8,160 nucleotides of DNA from an uncultured Chloroflexota bacterium (GTDB lineage: Bacteria > Chloroflexota > Dehalococcoidia > Lucifugimonadales > CAJWER01), in contig CAJWER010000126.1 of NCBI GenBank assembly GCA_913030785.1, positions 1 through 8,160 on the forward strand, in the 5' to 3' direction. This document shows, piece by piece, positions 1 to 4,713 of the stretch (position 1 is its first letter; every line of letters begins with the position of its first letter). The translations under genes and the position numbers were made by a program. The notes below the pieces were generated by a model that was given only the letters and a program-made list of their open reading frames with translations, was not told the DNA's origin and searched no databases.

Positions 1-74
1 AATTGCCCCACTTCCATATCAATCTCCTCGAAGTGGGACTGCCCGTCTTCGCCAGTGTACAACCTGGTAAACAT
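1..74 (-). CDS. Cupin-like protein, N-terminal 24 codons (runs off left edge)
   Basis: On the minus strand an ATG at 74-72 opens a frame that stays open to the window edge. It begins MFTRLYTGEDGQSHFEEIDM. The start is preceded by GGAG six bases upstream, a reasonable ribosome binding site. The opening motif 'RLYTGxDGxSHFE' is one I associate with small cupin-domain proteins of unknown substrate. That family call comes from memory of the N-terminus only; no cupin metal-binding residues are inside the window. The gene lies downstream of the DinB-fold gene on the same strand, but a strong hairpin sits between them, so it probably has its own transcript. Plus-strand frames over these bases are also open but lack start signals. 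Confidence 0.6.
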   Translation of the reverse strand, partial: MFTRLYTGEDGQSHFEEIDMEVGQ

Positions 75-144
75 TGATTTCTCCAGGATATCTGCTAACG
101 GAGCCAATCTACAGCGGTATTACGCTAAGCACACGGGAATCCTA

Positions 145-184
145 CCTAACATGAGCCTGCCTCTGGGGGCAGGCTCATGTTAGG
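145..184. terminator. Perfect 17-bp hairpin downstream of the DinB-fold gene
   Basis: Bases 145-161 are perfectly complementary to 168-184, with a six-base loop at 162-167. The hairpin begins 28 bases past the minus-strand stop at 213, where an intrinsic terminator would be expected. Neither strand has a T-run after the stem, so this is either a terminator without a U-tract or an RNA-stabilising 3' end. Its central 18 bases, read on the minus strand, match the hairpin core of the TATACT element found at 1095, 4621 and 7862. Confidence 0.6.
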
Positions 185-212
185 CCTCAAGAAACTTCGG
201 GCCGATCGGCCT

Positions 213-758
213 CTATGCAGGTAGTGGCGGGACGACGCCGATCCCTGGTATCGCGTTCCACATGTCATCCTGTAGACCGCGTATGAAGTCTATCTGACCG
301 TGGTGGTTGTTCTTGTGCGTTGTCAGGTGTCTAAGAGATACAGCCAACGTGTGATCCGGGCTCGATTGATCAGGAGCGCCGTCCAGCCCCTCCTGCGTAA
401 GCTCGGAAACGAGTGCCAGTGTTCGCTGGTGCACGGCCTGCAAGTAGTCGACCAGAACACCCAGCTCGGGAATCGGCAAGTCCCGAAGTCCCGCTTTGTC
501 GCCCGGGTCAGGTGCCTCTACAGGCTGGCCAAATCGCTTGTGCCAGCCCTCTGACTCCCACAGTTCAGGTTGCTGTCCTCCCAGGTGATGGACAATAGCC
601 TCCTCGGAGCGGGCCAGATGCCAGAGATTGAAGCCAATGTTGTTGGCGAAGGGTGCGGGGCGCCACAGCACCTGTTCCCGGGCTAGGCCGTTACAGGAGG
701 CGAGCAGCCTCACTTGTGCCTGAATCAGACTCTGCGAGATAAAAAGTACGGTGTTCAT
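213..758 (-). CDS. DinB-fold (DinB_2/DUF664-like) putative metal-dependent protein, 181 aa
   Basis: This is a four-helix-bundle DinB-superfamily protein. Members often act as metal-dependent thiol transferases or damage-responsive enzymes, but the substrate here cannot be told. Visible support is 'NLWHLARSEE' (His47, helix 2) and 'RHLTTHKNNHHGQIDFIRG' (His144, His148, His152, His153), which match the family's metal-ligand positions; His47, His148 and His152 are the likely triad. The length is normal for the family. I chose ATG 758 over the upstream in-frame ATG at 854 because GGAGG (768-764) lies five bases before it, and because the longer form would place its start beside the promoter's -10 box. 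A strong promoter lies at 842-870 and a 17-bp hairpin follows the stop. It appears to be a single-gene transcript with a leader of about 80 bases. Confidence 0.8.
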   Translation of the reverse strand: MNTVLFISQSLIQAQVRLLASCNGLAREQVLWRPAPFANNIGFNLWHLARSEEAIVHHLGGQQPELWESEGWHKRFGQPVEAPDPGDKAGLRDLPIPELGVLVDYLQAVHQRTLALVSELTQEGLDGAPDQSSPDHTLAVSLRHLTTHKNNHHGQIDFIRGLQDDMWNAIPGIGVVPPLPA

Positions 759-781
759 CGCTGCCTCCAAGTCGCTATTCC

Positions 782-919
782 CCGACATTTCCCACATCAA
801 GCTGCCTAGACCCGGGCAGCAGACTATCCTAGACGAGAGCCATCGTAGTTTCACTCACCAATGCCGTCAAGCGCCCAACTAAGCTTACAAAACCCATCTA
901 TCGGCTTCGTGAGTTAGCG
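782..919. repeat. Dispersed promoter-bearing repeat, copy 1 (partner 6291-6426)
   Basis: This stretch aligns along its length with 6291-6426, at roughly three-quarters identity by eye. Matching blocks include CCGACATT, ATCAAG, GACGAGAGCCAT, CCGTCAA, ACAAA.CCCATC and CGTGA. Both copies lie upstream of minus-strand genes (DinB-fold, zinc ribbon) in the same orientation, and both carry the TTGACG-17-TAnnAT promoter. The repeat is therefore best read as a duplicated upstream control region, although a small non-coding mobile element is possible. Confidence 0.7.
842..870 (-). promoter_or_regulatory. Sigma70-type promoter for the DinB-fold gene
   Basis: On the minus strand TTGACG (870-865) is followed by a 17-base spacer and TACGAT (847-842). 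This is close to the consensus -35 and -10 boxes with ideal spacing. Transcription would start near 835, giving a leader of about 80 bases to the ATG at 758. The same boxes and spacing recur in the second copy of this repeat, upstream of the zinc-ribbon gene, which strengthens the call. Confidence 0.65.
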
Positions 920-959
920 ACTATCAGGTAACGGAGAGAAAGGAGATCTAGCTCCCTTT

Positions 960-979
960 ACCTCACAACAGCCTTATAA
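960..979. repeat. Exact 20-bp repeat, copy 1 (partner 5882-5901)
   Basis: ACCTCACAACAGCCTTATAA occurs here and, without any change, at 5882-5901. After it both copies run into C-rich sequence of the type CCCCCT..GGCCT..GGCT, which in this copy leads directly to the TATACT element at 1095. No open frame with a start signal covers either copy. Confidence 0.7.
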
Positions 980-1033
980 GCCCTAACAGCATTTTCGCTA
1001 TCCCAAGTACCACAACAGCAGCCACCGCTCCCA

Positions 1034-1066
1034 CTTAGGCCCTAGCTGCTACTAACTCCGCCTAAG
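1034..1066. repeat. Inverted repeat CTTAGGC / GCCTAAG
   Basis: CTTAGGC (1034-1040) is perfectly complementary to GCCTAAG (1060-1066), with a 19-base loop. It lies between the 20-bp repeat and the TATACT element. Related CTTAGCC and TTTAGGC words follow at 1068-1097. The function is unknown; it could be part of an untranslated leader or a degraded repeat. Confidence 0.35.
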
Positions 1067-1094
1067 CCTTAGCCATCTCCCCCTTTGGCCTTTA

Positions 1095-1126
1095 GGCTAT
1101 ACTGCCCCCGGAGGCAGGGTTATGCG
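1095..1126 (+). repeat. TATACT-hairpin element, copy 1
   Basis: This is a 32-base element with a -10-like TATACT (1098-1103), a small hairpin CTGCC (1102-1106) / GGCAG (1113-1117), and an SD-like GGAGGCAGG just before ATG (1122-1124). It is identical to the copy at 4621-4652 at 29 of 32 positions and to 7862-7893 at 25 of 32. The ATG opens an eight-codon frame (MRIGRWSL) that stops at 1146-1148. No consensus -35 box is visible at 16-18 bases, so promoter activity is inferred from the -10 alone. Confidence 0.6.
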
Positions 1127-1154
1127 AATTGGCAGATGGAGCCTGTAGCCTACC

Positions 1155-1190
1155 CGTTAACCCTTAACCACCGGGGCGTTAAGCCTTAAC
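1155..1190. repeat. 14-bp direct repeat with a 22-bp period
   Basis: CGTTAACCCTTAAC (1155-1168) and CGTTAAGCCTTAAC (1177-1190) differ at one base and are offset by 22 bases, close to two helical turns. This spacing is typical of paired binding sites for a regulator, and the pair lies just downstream of the TATACT box at 1098. The inner CTTAAC/GTTAAG arms (1163-1168, 1178-1183) could also form a hairpin. Either an operator or a leader RNA structure is possible. Confidence 0.45.
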
Positions 1191-1287
1191 ATCCCCAGAA
1201 CTCAAGGTCTGGATGTGTGCCACAAAGGTGGTGCTATCTGTGCCGGAGCCGGTGAAAAACAGTAGGCCGACTATCCGGGGATGCTAA
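1186..1287 (+). ncRNA. Candidate structured RNA with closing helix and three inner hairpins
   Basis: Bases 1186-1196 pair with 1277-1287 over 11 positions with one mismatch, enclosing 80 bases. Inside are three local hairpins: CCAGA/TCTGG (1195-1199 with 1208-1212, sharing two bases with the outer helix), GTGCCAC/GTGGTGC (1217-1223 with 1228-1234, two G-U pairs), and CTATCTGT/ACAGTAG (1234-1241 with 1259-1265, one bulged T). The layout resembles a small junction RNA or leader riboswitch upstream of the NHL gene. It matches no riboswitch consensus I can confirm. The 240 bases to the next ATG make a separate small RNA equally possible. Confidence 0.35.
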
Positions 1288-1460
1288 CCGCATGAGCCAA
1301 CCTGTATAGAGCAATATATCTTAGAATACGGCGCATCGAAAATTGAGCGAATTTGCAACCAAACTGGATGTAGAGGCATATCCGAGAATTGACATTTACG
1401 CGTGAATTCGTGGGTCATCCACGGTGTGCAGTAGGTGCCAAGATGAACGTTTACGAAAGA

Positions 1461-1490
1461 TTCGGCGTGCGGACAGTCATCAACTAATAC
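1461..1490 (+). promoter_or_regulatory. Possible promoter for the NHL gene
   Basis: A -10-like TAATAC (1485-1490) ends 37 bases before the start codon and is followed by TGCC, as in the TATACT elements. The best -35 candidate is TTCGGC (1461-1466) with an 18-base spacer, which is weak. A TTGACA at 1389-1394 is present but has no matching -10 at 16-18 bases. The 1288-1460 stretch shows no other clear signal. Confidence 0.25.
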
Positions 1491-1527
1491 TGCCGAGCAG
1501 TTGCAACACCACAATACGGAGGAATTG

Positions 1528-2415
1528 ATGACCTACACGATTGGCTCGCGAAGGTACGAATTTGACGAGGGCTGGGGTAGGATGCCTGACGGGTACGAAA
1601 TCTTCCAGGCCGCTGGTGTCGCTGTAGACGGCGAGGACAGGGTCTACGTGTTCAACCGGAGCGCCCACAATGTGATCGTATTCGACCGCGAAGGAGACAT
1701 GATCACGGCCTGGGACCGGGACTTCATCCAGCCCCATGCCGCGACCGTAGACCGGCACGGCAACATATACCTGGTGGACCAGAACACCCATGTTGTCGAA
1801 AAGTTCACCCTCGACGGGGAACTGCTTTTGACCCTGGGCAATAGGAACCAGCCATCGGACACCGGCGGCACCGAGTTCGCCCAGCTCGTAAAAAAAGCAG
1901 CAGGGCCCAACAACATGCCTACAGGCGTCGCCGTAGCTCCGAACGGCACGATATTCGTATCCGACGGCTACCAAAATTGTCGCGTCCACAAGTACGATGC
2001 GGGGGGAGAACTGCTCATGTCCTGGGGGGTGCCGGGCAATGTGGAGCCAGGCCACTTCCATGTCCCCCACGGCATTTGTGTGGACAACAGGGGCAGGGTA
2101 CTGGTCTGTGACCGGGAAAACCATCGCATCCAGCTATTCAGTCAGGATGGCGAGTACATGGACACCTGGACCGGGTTCCGTCAGCCCTGCGCGGTGGTCG
2201 TAGGCCCGGACGACACGGTGTATGTGCCCGAGCTGCAGTCCCGCGTGACCATTCTCGACTCTGATGGCAATGTCCTCGGGCAATGGGGTGGTGAAGAGGA
2301 CCAGGCGCCGGGCGGCTTCGTTTCACCTCACGGGATAGCAATCGACTCTCGCGGCGACGTCTACGTCGGTGAGGTACTTGCGGGCGCGCGAATCCAAAAA
2401 TTCGTGCTGCAGTAG
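1528..2415 (+). CDS. NHL-repeat beta-propeller, peptidyl-hydroxyglycine amidating lyase-like, 295 aa
   Basis: Repeating 'hGVAVdxxGxhYVxDxxNxRhxxFdxxG' units fill the whole protein, as in a six-bladed NHL propeller. It also preserves the active-site landmarks I recall for the mammalian PAL domain, which cleaves alpha-hydroxyglycine peptides using zinc: Arg44 ('NRSAHN'), His70 ('QPHAATVD'), Tyr148 ('SDGYQN'), His181 ('VPHGICVD'), Arg196 ('CDRENHRIQ') and His268 ('SPHGIAID'). The three His would bind zinc. A PAL-type lyase or related chemistry is therefore likely, although the bacterial substrate is unknown and there is no hydroxylating monooxygenase partner in view. No signal peptide is visible, so it should be cytoplasmic. 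ATG 1528 is chosen because GGAGG (1518-1522) lies five bases upstream; an in-frame TTG at 1501 lacks such a site. The gene stands alone. Confidence 0.85.
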   Translation: MTYTIGSRRYEFDEGWGRMPDGYEIFQAAGVAVDGEDRVYVFNRSAHNVIVFDREGDMITAWDRDFIQPHAATVDRHGNIYLVDQNTHVVEKFTLDGELLLTLGNRNQPSDTGGTEFAQLVKKAAGPNNMPTGVAVAPNGTIFVSDGYQNCRVHKYDAGGELLMSWGVPGNVEPGHFHVPHGICVDNRGRVLVCDRENHRIQLFSQDGEYMDTWTGFRQPCAVVVGPDDTVYVPELQSRVTILDSDGNVLGQWGGEEDQAPGGFVSPHGIAIDSRGDVYVGEVLAGARIQKFVLQ

Positions 2416-2442
2416 CCTGATTTGGAGCTATTCGAGGCCCCA

Positions 2443-2463
2443 CACAGCCAGCGAGCGGCTGTG
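2443..2463 (+). terminator. Hairpin after the NHL gene
   Basis: CACAGCC (2443-2449) pairs with GGCTGTG (2457-2463) around a seven-base loop, beginning 28 bases after the NHL stop. No T-run follows, so termination is only inferred from position. Confidence 0.35.
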
Positions 2464-2529
2464 GATGAGGCAGAAGAGGTGGTGCGCAGCGGCTAGTGAA
2501 CCGGTTGCGGTCGGGGCACCCTTAGATTC

Positions 2530-2558
2530 GGGGATTAGATGCCGCTGGCGATAACCCC
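2530..2558 (+). terminator. Second hairpin downstream of the NHL gene
   Basis: The arms GGGG.TTA...GCC (2530-2543) and GGC..TAACCCC (2547-2558) form a nested stem with a three-base tip loop and small internal loops. TATTT follows immediately, a short T-rich tail that makes it the better terminator candidate of the two. The 2416-2650 stretch otherwise holds no credible gene. Confidence 0.4.
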
Positions 2559-2653
2559 TATTTGGAGTGACCTGCACCGCTCAACCCTGTGACCCTGAGG
2601 ATTACGTTGTTTCCTCGACTATGCTAGTCTTGCAGACACATCGAGAGGTTGGT

Positions 2654-2876
2654 ATGAGACTCGGGTCACTGGCGGTCATGAGCTGTGGACTGGTACGCCC
2701 TGAGGGTGATTGCTTGCGGAAGTAGACCTCAGGCCGTACCTACCCCTGACATGGAGACCACTGTGGAGGCGAGCGTCGAGGCGTTCCACGCGGACCTGTC
2801 TGTAGAGATTACAGTCGATGGCGCCCATCACTGGCGCCGGGCCTGGTCGAAGAGTTTTGCCAGGGAGCTGCTCTAA
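2654..2876 (+). pseudogene. Frameshifted remnant of a small lipoprotein gene
   Basis: ATG 2654 follows GAGAGG and a short spacer and starts MRLGSLAVMSCGLV, which has the look of a signal peptide, but this frame stops at 2723-2725. One base over, the frame reads LRVIACGSRPQAVPTPDMETTVEASVEAF and continues to TAA at 2874-2876. 'VIAC' is a lipobox, and the 'PTPDMETTVEASVEA' stretch resembles the linker after the lipobox of the lipoprotein at 4714. Joining the two frames between about 2680 and 2700 restores a normal 20-residue lipoprotein signal peptide. I read it as an inactivated, probably truncated, gene of about 70 codons. A TATGCT box (2620-2625) upstream may be its old -10. A sequencing error in the shift region is the alternative. 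Confidence 0.45.
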
Positions 2877-2905
2877 AGGGCTGTCGCCCGGCTAGTTCAG
2901 CTCTC
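2863..2905. terminator. Nested hairpin between convergent genes
   Basis: GGGAGCTG (2863-2870) pairs with CAGCTCTC (2898-2905) with one G-T pair, and inside it GGGC (2878-2881) pairs with GCCC (2886-2889) around TGTC. It spans the 15-base gap between the stops of the lipoprotein remnant (+) and the MFS gene (-), the position of a bidirectional terminator. There is no long T-run on either strand. Confidence 0.4.
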
Positions 2906-4130
2906 GGATTCGCCTCTGGGTTGTGAGCACGACCATCGAGGTGACCAGAAGCCCCGTCGCCATCATCCCCATGGTGGGCCGGGCCCCCAGGGCGTCGAAT
3001 GCGAAAGCCACCAGGAGAACGCTGAAGGGCATTAGTGCGGCATTCATCATAAAGATGCTTGTTGTGCGCCCCCGAAACCGGTCCTCGACGTTCTCCAGCA
3101 CCAGCGTCTGGCTCAACGTCAGATGAACCGCATTCCCGAACCCAAACACCACCAGCACGGCAGCCCCCACGATGTACAGTGGCACAGACGCCACCAACAG
3201 CAGCGCTGTCCCAGACGCGAATGAGCCCATGACCAGTATTAGACCGCGCCGCTTCCCTCCTAGAGAGGCGACGACCAGGGAGCCGATCAGGGCGCCCAGG
3301 CCCATCAGGCTAATGAGCAGTCCATAGGCCTCCGACTCCTGGTGGTAAACGTCCACAACCACGACGGGCAGCAGGATGCCGAACGGGTTCGCAAGGTGGT
3401 TGCTCACGAGCCCGTAGACGAGCAAGGCGAGCAGCAGCGGGTTGAGCCAGACATTGCTCAGCCCCTCCAAGATGCCGCTCATCATGCCGGTTGTCGCGGG
3501 AGAGACCGTCGGATCGACCAGGTCCTTGGGCCTGGGTATGGAGATCGTGAGCGCCATCGATAGGAACGCCATTGCGGTGATGGCATAGTACACGCCGCCC
3601 GGCCCAACGATGCCGTAGAGCACCCCGCCGACGGCGGGTGCGGCTAGGGCCGCCGTGCTCAGGGCCGCCGTGTTGAGAGCGATCGCGTTGCCGAGCTTCT
3701 CCTGGCCGACGATCTGGGGAGTGATCGCGTACAGCGCCGGGTTCACGAAGGCCACGAAGACCCCCTGGAGAACCGACACCACCAGGAGAAGTTCCCAGGT
3801 CACGAATCCCATGGTGATCGAAACGGCGCCTACAAGCCTTGTCACGGCGATGGCGCCGTGCCCTATCTGAATCAGGCTCTTTCGATCCATCCGGTCGGCG
3901 ATGGCGCCCCCGTATAGGGCGAACACGCCCAGAGGCAGGCTCCCGCCCGCGCTGACCAGGCCCAGGATTATGGATGACTCGGTGATGTCGTAGACGAGGA
4001 GTCCACGGGCCACTGACTGCATGTAGAAGCCGCCCCACAACAGCACCATGCTGAGCCACAGACGCAGGAAGTCGTAGTTAGCCAGGGAACTGAATGTGTG
4101 CCGCCAGCCGTAGATCGGTGGTCCCCTCAT
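2892..4130 (-). CDS. MFS transporter, MFS_3/EntS-like exporter, 412 aa
   Basis: This is an inner-membrane permease of the major facilitator superfamily, most like the MFS_3 group of small-molecule exporters. The substrate is not determinable. The protein is almost entirely hydrophobic, with alternating segments consistent with about 12 helices and a more polar central loop near residues 197-215 (SIPRPKDLVDPTV). The family motif A is 'GGAIADRMDRK' at residues 74-84, after helix 2, and 'RFRGRTTSIF' at 351-360 is a second typical loop. The opening 'TFSSLANYDFLRLWLSMVL' is characteristic. ATG 4130 is preferred because homologues start near here and GGGAAG lies a few bases upstream. An in-frame ATG at 4187 would add 19 residues (MYTFHAQGPG...) but has no ribosome binding site. 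It converges with the lipoprotein remnant and has no neighbour on its strand. Confidence 0.85.
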   Translation of the reverse strand: MRGPPIYGWRHTFSSLANYDFLRLWLSMVLLWGGFYMQSVARGLLVYDITESSIILGLVSAGGSLPLGVFALYGGAIADRMDRKSLIQIGHGAIAVTRLVGAVSITMGFVTWELLLVVSVLQGVFVAFVNPALYAITPQIVGQEKLGNAIALNTAALSTAALAAPAVGGVLYGIVGPGGVYYAITAMAFLSMALTISIPRPKDLVDPTVSPATTGMMSGILEGLSNVWLNPLLLALLVYGLVSNHLANPFGILLPVVVVDVYHQESEAYGLLISLMGLGALIGSLVVASLGGKRRGLILVMGSFASGTALLLVASVPLYIVGAAVLVVFGFGNAVHLTLSQTLVLENVEDRFRGRTTSIFMMNAALMPFSVLLVAFAFDALGARPTMGMMATGLLVTSMVVLTTQRRIRELN

Positions 4131-4187
4131 GTGCGTCTTCCCGCGGTCCTGCCCTACGCCTGGGCCTTGGGCGTGAAAAGTGTACAT

Positions 4188-4620
4188 CTACATAGTATGG
4201 GTGACAAATTTCACCGAAGATTCCGACCAGGCAGGCCATACGATTGCAAGAGATACTGACCACAGCAACCAAGCCCTGGATTGATGAGGAGACACCCCTG
4301 TGATCAAGGGTGTTTCCATACCAGTCCGCACCGTCCAGAGCCAGTATGATGAGTCCAGTAGTCAGACCCCACTTGAAACATCCCGGTCAGAGCCCGTATG
4401 CGATTCGATTCGCCGCTATGACCCTGTCTGGCAGCCGGGCGACAAATCCCTCGGAGGTGAGTAGTTGCCGAAACGAGACGGTGGCGATGAACACCCTGCT
4501 GTCAGGCGCACTACGTCAGAGGTGTTGCAAGAGATACGGGCAGGCAAGAGAATTAGCCGTCGCGGATGAAATATCTACGGCACGTTCCATTTGAGTCTAG
4601 AACTGATCCTCCTCCCCCTA
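4188..4620. other. Intergenic region between the MFS and YHYH genes
   Basis: No confident gene lies here. It contains an imperfect hairpin (4289-4297 with 4308-4316, one mismatch, ten-base loop) with no T-tail, and a possible 34-codon frame at 4465 described separately. A plus-strand frame from 4310 to 4594 is open but has no ribosome binding site and an implausible Ser/Arg-rich product. No clear promoter for the MFS gene could be fixed. Confidence 0.5.
4465..4569 (+). CDS. Possible 34-aa basic protein with TTG start
   Basis: TTG at 4465 is preceded by a near-perfect Shine-Dalgarno GGAGGTGA (4453-4460) with seven bases between GGAGG and the start. The frame encodes a short, highly charged peptide ending in EIRAGKRISRRG and stops at TGA 4567-4569; the preceding in-frame codon is a TAG. 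The C-terminal 'SEVLQEIRAGKRISRRG' looks like real helical, basic coding sequence. I do not recognise a family. Short length and a non-ATG start make chance quite possible. It could also be the tail of a decayed gene. Confidence 0.22.
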   Translation: MPKRDGGDEHPAVRRTTSEVLQEIRAGKRISRRG

Positions 4621-4652
4621 GGCTATACTGCCCCCAGAGGTAGGGTAATGCG
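4621..4652 (+). repeat. TATACT-hairpin element, copy 2
   Basis: This copy matches copy 1 at 29 of 32 positions. TATACT is at 4624-4629, and the stem CTGCC (4628-4632) / GGTAG (4639-4643) keeps pairing through a G-T wobble. SD-like AGAGG precedes ATG 4648-4650. That ATG opens a five-codon frame (MRGGT) whose TGA overlaps a second ATG in an eight-codon frame (MARSPMGD, 4664-4690). The element lies 61 bases before the apparent start of the YHYH lipoprotein and is its most likely promoter and leader. Confidence 0.6.
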
Positions 4653-4713
4653 GGGTGGAACCTGATGGCTAGGAGTCCCATGGGAGACTAGCTACAACTG
4701 GGAGGGTGGAGAG

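Noticed and set aside
3..77. Plus-strand frame reading LPHFHINLLEVGLPVF at the left edge
   Set aside because: It looks coding at first, but the minus strand over the same bases has a start codon, ribosome binding site and a recognisable N-terminus, so this is its mirror.
1197..1276. Resemblance of GAGCCGG...AGGCCGAC to the molybdenum-cofactor riboswitch
   Set aside because: Only short words match; the flanking conserved helices and order do not, so no family was assigned.
1284..1514. 76-codon minus-strand frame in the gap before the NHL gene
   Set aside because: It has no ribosome binding site and a Cys-scattered product without order, and it overlaps the candidate RNA and the likely NHL promoter.
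1480..2124. Long minus-strand open frame opposite the NHL gene
   Set aside because: It is a mirror of the NHL coding bias, with no ribosome binding site and no recognisable product; the plus-strand protein has clear repeats and active-site residues.
3310..4059. 249-codon minus-strand frame inside the MFS gene
   Set aside because: It is an Arg/His/Pro-rich out-of-frame shadow of the GC-rich MFS gene.
4310..4594. 94-codon plus-strand frame
   Set aside because: No start signal; the composition is not protein-like.
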